In this document: positions 1 through 7,016 of the stretch, piece by piece | How positions within the stretch are numbered: the first letter of the stretch is position 1 | Layout of the letters: every line of letters begins with the position of its first letter | Assembly (NCBI GenBank): GCA_002368865.1 | Contig: DFDT01000032.1 | Span: forward strand, 1 to 20,548 | DNA from: Lachnospiraceae bacterium UBA3821 | GTDB lineage: Bacteria > Bacillota > Clostridia > Lachnospirales > Lachnospiraceae | DNA: 20,548 nt | Direction of reading: 5' to 3' | Made by a program: the position numbers and the translations under genes | Notes under the pieces: generated by a model | What the model was told of the DNA's origin: nothing | Database searches by the model: none | Seen by the model: the letters and a program-made list of their open reading frames with translations, nothing else

Positions 1-860
1 GACAGGGACTTGTCACGGAAATACTCTGTCGAAAAGGTGGGGTCGAGCTTGCGCATCTTCCGGCAGAACTGTAGGGACGATGCAGTTTTTCCTGCGCCAC
101 GGAGATCTTTGCCCATCATAAAGAAGGTGCTGATAAACCTGAAAAAGAGCCATGGCACGAAACCGAAGAGTGCACCGCCGAAAAGCACCCCAACAATATC
201 CAGTACCCCGACACTTTTCCCGTTCATGATCTGACTGGCAACGCCGATTACCAAAAGAACCAGTGCTGTCCCGATCATACATTTCACGAGCTGATCCATT
301 TCCGTGCCGCTCTTGTGAGCCTCCTCAATGGAGTAATACATGACTTTCGGATACAGTTCATCCATCAGGAATTTCGTATCACAGAATTCACAACCGGATT
401 CGAGTTTGCCTAGTGTGGACGGCGCACCGCAGTTCGGGCAGCAAAACGGCGTATTAGGGGACGGAACAGTGCCTTCCTTGGGGTATTGCATAATGGCGCA
501 GATGACACTGTCAGCGGTTTTGTTGTAAATCTCCCTCTGAGCATTGCGGATAATCGTGGTGATGCGTTTGTTTCCGGCGATGCTGGAGTTCACAAATATA
601 TTGTCGTTGTAGGAAATAGACGAAGGAGCGGAATCGTGTTCGACAGGTTTCTCGACCCGTACCATTACATCCAGACCAAGCGACTGGAATTTCTGTTTTT
701 GCAGTTCCAGCGTGAAGCGTGTGTCCTGACTGGCAAGCTTCGGGGCTTTATCATCGCAGTACCAGACAGAGAGTTGCTTTGCAAAACTGTGAAACTGTTG
801 ATTCAGCTTCTTATTATCTGAGAAGTTAATGTTTACTCCCAAAATCTCCATAATGCACAT
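1..860 (-). CDS. Zinc-ribbon membrane protein, probable TIM44-like domain protein (3' part outside window)
   Basis: This frame stays open from its start to the left window edge, so the C-terminus is missing. Counting from the ATG at 851, a soluble N-terminal part of about 130 residues is followed by a zinc-ribbon with two CxxC pairs (C138/C141 and C154/C157). Two hydrophobic segments follow (about 188-209 and 214-245). The last visible part contains KLDPTFSTEYF, which resembles the start of TIM44-like domains in bacterial zinc-ribbon membrane proteins; that match is inference from a short stretch. An upstream in-frame ATG at 860 has a slightly better, still weak, purine-rich region (AAAGTGAAGAA) than the ATG at 851, so 860 is used. 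The gene lies 49 bases after the PhzF gene in the same direction, with no clear terminator between. The coding frame is reliable; the function is not known. Confidence 0.75.
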   Translation of the reverse strand, partial: MCIMEILGVNINFSDNKKLNQQFHSFAKQLSVWYCDDKAPKLASQDTRFTLELQKQKFQSLGLDVMVRVEKPVEHDSAPSSISYNDNIFVNSSIAGNKRITTIIRNAQREIYNKTADSVICAIMQYPKEGTVPSPNTPFCCPNCGAPSTLGKLESGCEFCDTKFLMDELYPKVMYYSIEEAHKSGTEMDQLVKCMIGTALVLLVIGVASQIMNGKSVGVLDIVGVLFGGALFGFVPWLFFRFISTFFMMGKDLRGAGKTASSLQFCRKMRKLDPTFSTEYFRDKSL

Positions 861-909
861 TTCTTCACTTTCTATAATACATTAAAAACACAATCTACAT
901 TCTTCCAAT

Positions 910-1692
910 TTATAATTTTGCTATAACTTCTGTTATGGCTACCAGAACCGCTTCTCCGCTTATTGCAATCCTGCCATTTCCGAGCATTCTGCAATTCAAA
1001 TAACCTCCACGCTTTGATGCCTGAAATGCGTATATTTCATCTTTTCCGAGTTCATCCGACCAATAGTCCGCTATCTGACAATGTGCAGAACCACATACCG
1101 GATCTTCGTCTATGGATAGTTTGGGCGCAAAACTGCGTGAAATACAATCCGTTTTATTTCCCCTCGCCGTCACATTCTGTATGCGACCTTCTATTTGCAT
1201 CAGTGCAGACTGATCCGGGCGCATCTGCCGCACTTGCTCTTCTGTTTCAAATATACACACGAGATCAAGTCCAAGAAAAGCCTTTATCGGTCTTACCCCA
1301 AAAGCCTGCTCCATCAGGTCTGTTACAGGAATCTCTTTTAACTCATAGGTAGGAAAATCCATTTCATAAAGATTTCCCTTTTTATGTACTGTCAGTACTC
1401 CGCTTAATGTATGAAACTGTACCATGTCGCTCCCTTGCTCATAGAAATTTAATATCACAAAAGATGCTGCTAAAGTTGCATGACCACACAATTCCACTTC
1501 TGTCCCCGGAGTAAACCAACGCAAATGGTATCCCGTAGACTCCCTGACTATAAATGCCGTTTCAGAAAGATTGTTTTCCATTGCCAGCTTCATCATAGAT
1601 AGATCAGACGGCCACTCATCCATCACACATATTGCCGCCGGATTTCCTGAAAATGGCTCATTTGTAAACGCATCAACTATGTATTGTTTCAA
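910..1692 (-). CDS. PhzF-family isomerase/epimerase-like protein
   Basis: A 260-residue member of the PhzF (phenazine biosynthesis-like) family, which has the diaminopimelate-epimerase fold. Visible family motifs are VDAFTNEPFSGNPAA (residues 6-20), NLSETAF with the glutamate at 44 that matches the catalytic Glu of PhzF, PGTEVELCGHATLA (62-75) and EDPVCGSAHC (196-205). The length is normal for the family. The start is set at a TTG (1692) because GGGAGG lies eight bases upstream and the protein then begins with the usual MKQYIVDAFT. The frame is open further upstream, but that extension has no family similarity. Members away from phenazine operons generally have unknown substrates, and no phenazine gene is present here. 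It is probably monocistronic or co-transcribed with the downstream membrane-protein gene. Family assignment is certain; the substrate is not. Confidence 0.92.
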   Translation of the reverse strand: MKQYIVDAFTNEPFSGNPAAICVMDEWPSDLSMMKLAMENNLSETAFIVRESTGYHLRWFTPGTEVELCGHATLAASFVILNFYEQGSDMVQFHTLSGVLTVHKKGNLYEMDFPTYELKEIPVTDLMEQAFGVRPIKAFLGLDLVCIFETEEQVRQMRPDQSALMQIEGRIQNVTARGNKTDCISRSFAPKLSIDEDPVCGSAHCQIADYWSDELGKDEIYAFQASKRGGYLNCRMLGNGRIAISGEAVLVAITEVIAKL

Positions 1693-1736
1693 ACTTAATA
1701 CCTCCCAAAACAACAATCCGTCTAATTCCACAATAT

Positions 1737-1765
1737 ATTCTACCACAGCTAAATCATCCCCGCAA
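1737..1765 (-). promoter_or_regulatory. Candidate promoter of the PhzF gene
   Basis: On the minus strand TTGCGG (1765-1760) and TAGAAT (1742-1737) are separated by 17 bases, with TG one base before the -10 (extended -10). It lies between direct repeat A and the TTG start at 1692. Moderate match only. Confidence 0.4.
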
Positions 1766-1771
1766 TGCACC

Positions 1772-1814
1772 ATTTGCATGCCCTGTACTCATACATACGT
1801 TCTGCCTTGGCTTC
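1772..1814. repeat. Direct repeat A (43 bp), left border of the ars-type cassette
   Basis: The 43-base stretch recurs in the same orientation at 3639-3681 with 40 of 43 bases identical; the 39-base core from GCATGCCC to GGCTTC differs at two positions. It contains no inverted repeat long enough to be a hairpin. It lies just beyond the terminator of the arsR-permease-thioredoxin unit and upstream of the PhzF gene. Read on the minus strand, one frame gives EAKAERMYEYRAC, so it might be a coding remnant. Confidence 0.85.
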
Positions 1815-1855
1815 CCATCGTGACGACATATTGGATCTTAGAGAATGCCGTATTT

Positions 1856-1905
1856 TAAAGAAGAAAAAGACCATTGCACCCACTCAACCGAGCACAAAGG
1901 TCTTT
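1856..1905 (-). terminator. Rho-independent terminator of the arsR-permease-thioredoxin unit
   Basis: On the minus strand AAAGACC (1905-1899) pairs with GGTCTTT (1872-1866). The pairing continues inward over TTG/CAA after one mismatch, and the stem is followed by a T-rich tract to 1856. It lies 21 bases after the thioredoxin-like gene and ends the unit before direct repeat A. Confidence 0.7.
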
Positions 1906-1926
1906 CACAAGAACTTAATAGAATAA

Positions 1927-2154
1927 TTATAAGAATTTTTCGATTTCCTTCTCCTTCAGCACTTTTCCAACAGATACAATACGCTCATCAATCATCAATG
2001 CAGGCATGCTCATAATCCCATATTCCATGATTTTCTCCAAATCGGTGATATATTCCACCTCAGCATCAATACCTTTCCTTGCTACCGCCGCCTTTGTTGC
2101 TGCAAGCAGAGTTTCACAACTCTTGCATCCACCACCTAAAACTTTGATATTCAT
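1927..2154 (-). CDS. Small thioredoxin-fold CxxC protein (redox-active disulfide protein 2 type)
   Basis: A 75-residue cytoplasmic protein of the thioredoxin/glutaredoxin-like family with MTH895/TM0996-type members. Evidence is the N-terminal strand leading into GGGCKSCETL, with redox cysteines C10 and C13, and the cis-proline position MSMPALMID (P51) expected in this fold. The size is normal for the family. The start is the ATG at 2154, preceded by GGAGG. Fourteen bases separate it from the permease gene, so the two are almost certainly co-transcribed. Small proteins of this family often sit beside COG0701 permeases, where they may handle thiol chemistry of the transported compound; that role is inferred from context. 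Confidence 0.9.
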   Translation of the reverse strand: MNIKVLGGGCKSCETLLAATKAAVARKGIDAEVEYITDLEKIMEYGIMSMPALMIDERIVSVGKVLKEKEIEKFL

Positions 2155-2167
2155 GATTTGTCCTCCT

Positions 2168-3169
2168 TCAAATAAATAGATTTTGAAATACATTAAAACC
2201 ATACCCGACAACGATGATGCCTGCCACGCATATGGCTATAAATGTTCCTAACAGTTTCGGCTTGATAGCCTTCTTAAGCATAATGAGAGACGGCAGGCTG
2301 AGTGTTGTCACCGCCATCATGAAACTTAAGATCGTACCCAGTAATGCACCCTTCGACAATAGTGCCTCTGCAATCGGTATCGTTCCAAAGATATCAGCAT
2401 ACATTGGAGTACCAACAATCGTAGCCAGAAATACCCCGAATGGATTACTGCTTCCAAGAATACTCTCCACCCAGCTTTCAGGTATCCAATTATGAATTAA
2501 TGCTCCTATTGCAACGCCAACAAGGATATACGGGAACACCTTCCCTAATGTTACAACTACCTGATCTTTAGAATAGATCAGTCTATCTTTTACGGTAAGC
2601 TCCGGTGCCTCGATATCCACACTGCTGTTGCTGTTTAGGATAAAGTCAGCAATCTGGTCTTCCATATGCAGATGTTCGATCATCGTGCCTCCTGCAACCG
2701 CTATCAAAAGTCCAAATACCACATAGGCCACCGCAATCTTTAACCCGAATATACTGATAAGCAAAACCAGACTTCCCAGATCCACCATCGGTGATGAGAT
2801 GAGGAATGAGAAAGTCACACCCAATGGAAGTCCGGCACTTGTAAACCCCATGAAAATTGGTATTGATGAGCATGAGCAGAACGGTGTTACGGTTCCAAGC
2901 AGAGCACCTACAATATTTGCCCCAATCCCACGGAATCGTCCCATGATTTTTCGACTTCTTTCCGGTGGAAAGAAACTTTGGATATAGGAGATCAGAAAAA
3001 TCAGCACACACAGTAGCACCGTAATCTTGACCACGTCATAAATGAAAAACTGTACGCTACCGGTTATCTTGCTATCTTTATCAAATCCTAAAACACTCAG
3101 CATATTTCCTATCAATGCATTCAACCATTTCATCCCCAAAATCTGATCTTGAATAAATTCCCACATCAT
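2168..3169 (-). CDS. COG0701/DUF318-family permease (ArsP-like)
   Basis: A 333-residue integral membrane protein of the predicted permease family COG0701. Hydrophobic segments begin at about residues 40-65 and recur to the C-terminus, with a charged cytoplasmic stretch near 165-200. The family signature TPFCSCSSIPIF (95-106) includes the paired cysteines C98 and C100, and is followed by SFLISSPMVDLGSLVLL. Members include ArsP, an exporter of trivalent organoarsenicals in Campylobacter, but many homologues have other or unknown substrates. The start is an ATG at 3169 after AAAAGGAG; an adjacent in-frame ATG at 3166 has slightly better spacing. It lies between arsR and the thioredoxin-like gene, which supports metal or metalloid-inducible efflux. 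The substrate cannot be read from sequence. Confidence 0.9.
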   Translation of the reverse strand: MMWEFIQDQILGMKWLNALIGNMLSVLGFDKDSKITGSVQFFIYDVVKITVLLCVLIFLISYIQSFFPPERSRKIMGRFRGIGANIVGALLGTVTPFCSCSSIPIFMGFTSAGLPLGVTFSFLISSPMVDLGSLVLLISIFGLKIAVAYVVFGLLIAVAGGTMIEHLHMEDQIADFILNSNSSVDIEAPELTVKDRLIYSKDQVVVTLGKVFPYILVGVAIGALIHNWIPESWVESILGSSNPFGVFLATIVGTPMYADIFGTIPIAEALLSKGALLGTILSFMMAVTTLSLPSLIMLKKAIKPKLLGTFIAICVAGIIVVGYGFNVFQNLFI

Positions 3170-3222
3170 GTTTCTCCTTTTATAGACATATTGCAATTAT
3201 TCTATATGTAACCAGAAAGATG

Positions 3223-3245
3223 AGCCGACTGAAACCCAATCGGCT
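3223..3245 (-). other. Intergenic hairpin between arsR and the permease gene
   Basis: AGCCGA and TCGGCT form a six-base-pair stem with an 11-base loop directly after the arsR stop codon. The T-run follows the stem on the plus strand, where no gene ends. On the minus strand only CATCTTTC follows, so it is at best a weak attenuator or an mRNA processing/stability hairpin within the operon. Confidence 0.45.
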
Positions 3246-3247
3246 TT

Positions 3248-3562
3248 TTAATCTTTCTTACACTTATGGCAGATACAATCCGGCTTATCTTCAAATATTC
3301 TTCCAAGCGTTTTATGCATCTTATTCAAAGCTTCCCCGTCCAACGAATAATAAATATTCTTGCCGTCTCTTCTGTCCGCCACAATACCCGCACCAACCAA
3401 AACACTCATATCATGTGAAAGAGTAGGCTGGGTGATATGAAACTCCTCCAGTATCTCACATGCACATAACTCCCCACAAGACAACATATCCACAATCCTA
3501 AGTCGTTTCGGATCAGATATGGCTTTAAGCATCTTCGCTGTATCAATATAAACCTGTTCCAT
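3248..3562 (-). CDS. ArsR/SmtB-family metal(loid)-responsive repressor
   Basis: A 104-residue winged-helix repressor. DPKRLRIVDML (18-28) is the family's first helix pair. CGELCACEI holds C29, C33 and C35 and matches the ELCVC-type inducer site of ArsR. ITQPTLSHDMSVL is the recognition helix region, and DGKNIYYSL is the beta-wing. The C-terminus adds a cysteine cluster (C96, C98, C101), which could widen metal binding. The start is an ATG preceded by GAGG at seven bases. It is the first gene of the arsR-permease-thioredoxin unit, behind a consensus promoter overlapped by an inverted repeat, so autoregulation with release by arsenicals or a thiophilic metal is likely. The exact inducer is unknown. 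Confidence 0.93.
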   Translation of the reverse strand: MEQVYIDTAKMLKAISDPKRLRIVDMLSCGELCACEILEEFHITQPTLSHDMSVLVGAGIVADRRDGKNIYYSLDGEALNKMHKTLGRIFEDKPDCICHKCKKD

Positions 3563-3579
3563 CTTAAAACCTCACATCC

Positions 3580-3598
3580 AGTTATCTCAATGATAACT
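3580..3598 (-). promoter_or_regulatory. Candidate ArsR operator
   Basis: A perfect inverted repeat, AGTTATC-5-GATAACT, overlaps the last bases of the arsR -10 box and extends over the expected transcription start. Position and symmetry are as expected for an autoregulatory ArsR site. The assignment is inferred from position. Confidence 0.65.
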
Positions 3599-3624
3599 AT
3601 ATGTGATATATAGAAATTTGTCAA
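3596..3624 (-). promoter_or_regulatory. Promoter of the arsR operon
   Basis: On the minus strand a consensus -35 TTGACA (3624-3619), a 17-base spacer and -10 TATAGT (3601-3596). It lies between direct repeat B and arsR, so the promoter travels with the cassette. Confidence 0.8.
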
Positions 3625-3638
3625 TATGTTTTTCGTTT

Positions 3639-3681
3639 ATTCGCATGCCCGGTACTCACACATACGTTCTGCCTTGGCTTC
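3639..3681. repeat. Direct repeat B (43 bp), right border of the ars-type cassette
   Basis: Partner of the repeat at 1772-1814, same orientation, 40 of 43 bases identical. It ends 15 bases upstream of the arsR -35 box and begins just after the radical SAM gene. On the minus strand one frame reads EAKAERMCEYRACE then a stop, possibly the tail of a lost gene. Confidence 0.85.
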
Positions 3682-3707
3682 AGACATCGCATCTTATCAA
3701 AGACCAA

Positions 3708-4544
3708 CTAGCAGTTCCCCGTGTAGACATACTTCAGCTTTTCTCTCGCCACCTCTGCCAGCCGATACACCAGCTTCACATCGGTAGCATCCCGATCTAT
3801 CATGTGAAAACAGGGAAAAAATCTGGAGATATGCAGTGGGATCGAATCATTCAGGTCAGCAATAAATCCGCTGATCTGTCGCATCTCGTCCTCTGAGTCG
3901 TTCTCCCCCGGCACAATCAATGTGGTCAACTCAACATGGCAAATCTGAACAGCACATTCAATGAAACGCAGCACCATTTCCAAACTTCCGCCCAGCACTT
4001 TGCTATAATACCGGTCTGTAAATCCCTTGAGGTCAATGTTCATCGCATCGATACAGGGCGCCAGTTCCTGCAAAACAAAGAGTTCCGCTGTGCCATTGCT
4101 GACCAGTACATTGAGCATTCCCTGCTCGTGCACCAGCTTTGCAGTGTCACGCACAAACTCATATCCCACCAACGGTTCATTGTAAGTGAACGCCACGCCG
4201 ATATTTCCCTGATTCCGATAGAATGCGGCTGCTCTTGCCAGTTCCTCCGGTGTCAGCACTTCGGCCTGTTCGGCAAAGTCAAATGCCCTCTGTGACCAGG
4301 ATATTTCATCATTCTGGCAAAACGGGCAGCGGAGATTACAGCCATAACTTCCTACCGAAAGAATCCTGCTGCCCGGATGAAAGCGGCGCAGGGGCTTTTT
4401 TTCAATCGGATCCAATGCCAGGGAAGTGATCTTCCCATAATTGGCCGCCTGCACTTTTCCGTCCCTGCAGATACGCGCTCCGCAGAAACCAAGCTGTCCT
4501 TCTTTTATCTCGCAGTGTCTGAAACAAACCTCACATCTCGCCAT
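3708..4544 (-). CDS. amrS: AmmeMemoRadiSam system radical SAM enzyme
   Basis: A 278-residue radical SAM protein of the pyruvate-formate-lyase-activase-like group found with AMMECR1 and MEMO proteins. The N-terminus has an extra cysteine cluster (C4, C7, C11, C21). The radical SAM cluster motif CNLRCPFC (C69, C73, C76) should bind the 4Fe-4S centre that cleaves S-adenosylmethionine. FTYNEPLVGYEF and NIDLKGF are typical of this group. The start ATG follows GGAGG. It lies downstream of the cupin and MEMO-AMMECR1 genes, but a strong terminator (4626-4664) separates it from them, so it is probably transcribed from its own promoter. The substrate of this system is not known. Direct repeat B begins 27 bases beyond its stop codon. 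Confidence 0.92.
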   Translation of the reverse strand: MARCEVCFRHCEIKEGQLGFCGARICRDGKVQAANYGKITSLALDPIEKKPLRRFHPGSRILSVGSYGCNLRCPFCQNDEISWSQRAFDFAEQAEVLTPEELARAAAFYRNQGNIGVAFTYNEPLVGYEFVRDTAKLVHEQGMLNVLVSNGTAELFVLQELAPCIDAMNIDLKGFTDRYYSKVLGGSLEMVLRFIECAVQICHVELTTLIVPGENDSEDEMRQISGFIADLNDSIPLHISRFFPCFHMIDRDATDVKLVYRLAEVAREKLKYVYTGNC

Positions 4545-4602
4545 AGCACATCGCCTCCATAATTGCTCTCAATCAACATGTCGTATATCCCTATTTGAAA
4601 CA

Positions 4603-4613
4603 AGTATACCACA
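4603..4613 (-). promoter_or_regulatory. Candidate extended -10 promoter of the radical SAM gene
   Basis: On the minus strand TGGTATACT forms an extended -10 element just downstream of the cupin terminator, 59 bases before the start codon. No good -35 is visible. Support comes mainly from its place between a terminator and the next gene. Confidence 0.4.
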
Positions 4614-4625
4614 TGAACACAGTAC

Positions 4626-4664
4626 AAAAAAGGGAAGAATGGAACCTCAGAGTTCCATCTTCCC
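4626..4664 (-). terminator. Strong Rho-independent terminator after the cupin gene
   Basis: On the minus strand GGGAAGATGGAAC pairs with GTTCCATTCTTCCC (one bulged base) around a six-base loop, followed by six T. It starts 11 bases after the cupin stop codon and splits the radical SAM gene from the upstream genes. Confidence 0.9.
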
Positions 4665-4675
4665 TATAGTGACAC

Positions 4676-5098
4676 TTATTCTCTTTCCGCATCCTCTTTG
4701 GTGCGATGAACCGTTCCCGCCTTGTGATGCGGCGGCGCATAGATAGAGGATACTTTCAAAGGCGTCCTGCCTACATTGATAATATTATGCCAGGTTCCTG
4801 CCGGCACAAAAACGGTATCCCCACAGTGTAACTGTTGTTCCAGATCAGGACGGTTACAGTTTTTCCCCATGACTACCCGGGCGCTTCCCTGCTCGATCCG
4901 AATGATCTGATCCGTGTCCTTGTGGATCTCCATCCCAATGTCCGAGCACACAGGAATACTCATCAATGTCATCTGTGCATGCTTTCCGGTCCAGAATGCA
5001 GTGCGGAAATTGGTATTTTCAATTGCCGCCCGGGTTACATCGGCAGTATAAGGCATCGGGCCATGATCCCGGGAACAGCCGCAATGAGCACTATCCAT
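4676..5098 (-). CDS. Cupin-domain protein
   Basis: A 140-residue single-domain cupin. The two conserved cupin blocks are visible: MEIHKDTDQIIRIEQGSARV (56-75), with H59 as a likely metal ligand, and CGDTVFVPAGTWHNIINVG (92-110), with H104 as the second-block histidine. The C-terminal APPHHKAGTVHRTKEDAE (121-138) is characteristic of this subgroup. The start is the ATG at 5098, with AAAGAGG seven bases upstream. The frame is open to 5509, but that part lies in the shadow of the preceding gene and has no cupin similarity. It follows the MEMO-AMMECR1 gene by 53 bases, so it is probably the last gene of that operon. Cupins are mostly metal-binding enzymes or sugar-binding proteins; no substrate can be assigned. 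Confidence 0.9.
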   Translation of the reverse strand: MDSAHCGCSRDHGPMPYTADVTRAAIENTNFRTAFWTGKHAQMTLMSIPVCSDIGMEIHKDTDQIIRIEQGSARVVMGKNCNRPDLEQQLHCGDTVFVPAGTWHNIINVGRTPLKVSSIYAPPHHKAGTVHRTKEDAERE

Positions 5099-5104
5099 AG
5101 AAAA

Positions 5105-5139
5105 CCTCTTTGTGTTTTTTATAACATATGTGAAAGAGG
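5105..5139 (-). promoter_or_regulatory. Possible hairpin covering the cupin ribosome binding site
   Basis: The cupin Shine-Dalgarno AAAGAGG (5111-5105) has a perfect seven-base complement, CCTCTTT, at 5139-5133 upstream, with a 21-base AT-rich loop between. The helix would hide the ribosome binding site. It is short enough to be fortuitous. Confidence 0.3.
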
Positions 5140-5151
5140 CTTGCGAAGTTA

Positions 5152-6552
5152 CTAGGTGTGGCGGATCACCTCGAAACGCTCCAGTTGTATGGGATCTCCT
5201 TGCCGGATGCCGCCCTTCTGCATTGCGATGGATACCTGCTGCTCCACCGTGTCCACACCGTCCAGGTCCGGTAAAAGAAGCCCTCTCTTTGCACCACTGG
5301 TCACGATCACGCCGTACCGCTTCACATCCAACTGATCCGTGCCGGAAATCGGCTCTGGCGCGCCCAGCACATCCACATTGATCTCCAGCCAGGGAAGTTC
5401 CTCCGCCGTTATGGGCTCGAACCGGGGATCCCTGGTGGATGCACTGACCGCATTCTGTATGATTTCCTCCGCCACACAGTCTGTGGTCGGCAGTATGGTG
5501 CCGATGCATCCACGCAGTCTGCCGTGCTCATGGATTGAGACAAACGCACCCGCACAGGTGGTGGTAAGCTCTGGCGCGATCTCCGCATACGGCATTCCAT
5601 CCGCAAGCGTAATCTGCTTTCCAGATAAGATATAGCTTTCCAACGATTTTCTCGCCAGCTTCACATAAGCGTCTGACTGCTCCTGTCGCCGTTGTAATTC
5701 TTCTTTTTTCCGGTCTAAATAGCGTTCTAAAAACTTCCGGTCATCCGCTTTTGGTCCCACATGGAATGTGCAGATTCCATACCCCACACCGGTCACATCC
5801 TCATGGGACAATTGCTTTGCCTCGACCGTATGTCCATCCAATGCTCCGGCCATGATCACAAAAGAGCGGTGCCCGCACTCCGCCGCTTTCTCGCAAAAAC
5901 TTTCCTCGAAAGCAAACAATTCTTCGAAAGCAGCCCGGGAACACACATCCATAATGCGTTCGTCATACTGCGGTCCCTCCGGCGCAAACCCATAGGGGCC
6001 GTACTCCTGCAGCTTATGAGACAGATCACCGCTGGCCACGTACACCACCCGTCTTCCGGTATCCTCCACCGCCTGCGCGATCAGTTGCCCGAAGGCATAG
6101 TGCTGTGCAAGCGAAAGTCCCGACAGGCCAATGCGGATGACTTTAAAGGCTTCATATTGCTGCCGGATAAAATACAACGGCACCATGGTACCGTGATCCA
6201 GCATTCTGTCCCTCTGCCCCAATGTCCCGGCGGGAAACTCTCTCTCCTGAGCCAAAATTTCCATACGTCCCACCAACTCGGTGTCATAAGCTTCGGTAAA
6301 GCTTACCTCCGGCGCACCGAAATTTGCAAAGGAACCCGCAGCCCCGTTACCGGGCGAGATATGGAAATAGTCCGCATACATGGTGGCATGCGGGCTGGAG
6401 ATCAGGATTGTCTCCGGCTTTATCTCTGAAATCTCCTCCGCCACCTTCCGATACGCATCAATGGTCTTCTGAATCTGTGTCTCGCTCCCCCGCCCGATCT
6501 GCGGTACGATCATGGGCGGATGCGGCACCATAAAAGCTGCCAAAATTGACAT
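5152..6552 (-). CDS. amrA: MEMO-like / AMMECR1 fusion protein (AmmeMemoRadiSam system proteins B and A)
   Basis: A 466-residue two-domain protein. Residues 1 to about 265 form a MEMO/class III extradiol-dioxygenase (LigB-like) domain. Its putative metal-site segments are PHPP at 10-13, SSPHA at 52-56, LDHGTMVPL at 118-126 and ASGDLSHKL at 173-181. A charged linker (about 268-294) leads to a C-terminal AMMECR1 domain (about 295-466) with the signature LRGCIG at 346-351 and [12 protein letters not shown] at 367-378. In many genomes these are separate genes beside the radical SAM partner. Their joint reaction is unknown; MEMO-type domains may bind metal without being dioxygenases. The start follows AAAGGAGGG. 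It lies 17 bases after the hotdog gene and 53 before the cupin, so it is part of a minus-strand operon. Confidence 0.93.
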   Translation of the reverse strand: MSILAAFMVPHPPMIVPQIGRGSETQIQKTIDAYRKVAEEISEIKPETILISSPHATMYADYFHISPGNGAAGSFANFGAPEVSFTEAYDTELVGRMEILAQEREFPAGTLGQRDRMLDHGTMVPLYFIRQQYEAFKVIRIGLSGLSLAQHYAFGQLIAQAVEDTGRRVVYVASGDLSHKLQEYGPYGFAPEGPQYDERIMDVCSRAAFEELFAFEESFCEKAAECGHRSFVIMAGALDGHTVEAKQLSHEDVTGVGYGICTFHVGPKADDRKFLERYLDRKKEELQRRQEQSDAYVKLARKSLESYILSGKQITLADGMPYAEIAPELTTTCAGAFVSIHEHGRLRGCIGTILPTTDCVAEEIIQNAVSASTRDPRFEPITAEELPWLEINVDVLGAPEPISGTDQLDVKRYGVIVTSGAKRGLLLPDLDGVDTVEQQVSIAMQKGGIRQGDPIQLERFEVIRHT

Positions 6553-6569
6553 AGGAACCCTCCTTTGGG

Positions 6570-6968
6570 CTATAGCTTAAATCCACTTCCGATAAACTGC
6601 GCCACCTCTCTGCCGGTATCATCCGTCACATCCACATTGATCACCAATGTACTGCGTCCGTTCTTTTTGCAGATGGCTCTGGCGATCAGCCGCTCCCCTT
6701 TTGGCGCACTCAGATAATTGATGCTGACCTGCTGTGCTACCGTAGGTCTGTGGATCTGATTCGCCAATGCGGCAAAGGCAAGATCTGCCAGTGTGAACAT
6801 CACGCCTCCCATGATCCCGCCGTTCGCATTTTTATGACCGTCTCCCAGCGTCATGCTGCACACAGACTGCTCGTCCGTAAGCTCGTCCAACTGCATCCCG
6901 TTTAAGGTGGCAAACCGATCTCCCTTAAAATATTCTCTGGCCTCTTCCGTGCTGCTAAATGTACCCAT
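6570..6968 (-). CDS. PaaI-family hotdog-fold thioesterase
   Basis: A 132-residue single hotdog-domain protein, the usual length for the PaaI/YbgC-like acyl-CoA thioesterase group. The active-site helix region [20 protein letters not shown] (45-64) carries the HxN..GG pattern and the acidic residue D62 expected to activate water. [24 protein letters not shown] has the alternating pattern of the long strands. Family members hydrolyse aryl- or acyl-CoA thioesters; the substrate here is unknown. The start follows AGAGGAG. It lies 48 bases after the LUD gene and 17 before the MEMO-AMMECR1 gene in the same direction, so co-transcription is likely. Confidence 0.92.
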   Translation of the reverse strand: MGTFSSTEEAREYFKGDRFATLNGMQLDELTDEQSVCSMTLGDGHKNANGGIMGGVMFTLADLAFAALANQIHRPTVAQQVSINYLSAPKGERLIARAICKKNGRSTLVINVDVTDDTGREVAQFIGSGFKL

Positions 6969-7016
6969 TTCTTTCTTCTCCTCTATCCTCTATATTGCTC
7001 CGCTTTCCTATTCTCG

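Noticed and set aside
13..282. 89-codon minus-strand open frame at the left edge
   Set aside because: A different frame of the same strand is open from 860 to the edge and encodes the zinc ribbon and membrane segments.
1772..3681. CRISPR array or integron from the paired repeats
   Set aside because: Only two copies exist, 1.87 kb apart, with genes between and no cas or integrase gene.
5099..5509. 137-codon N-terminal extension of the cupin
   Set aside because: It lies in the shadow of the AMMECR1 domain; the ATG at 5098 has a good ribosome binding site.
5761..6429. 222-codon plus-strand open frame
   Set aside because: It is antisense to the MEMO-AMMECR1 gene, has no recognisable motif and no convincing ribosome binding site; the opposite strand encodes clear domains.
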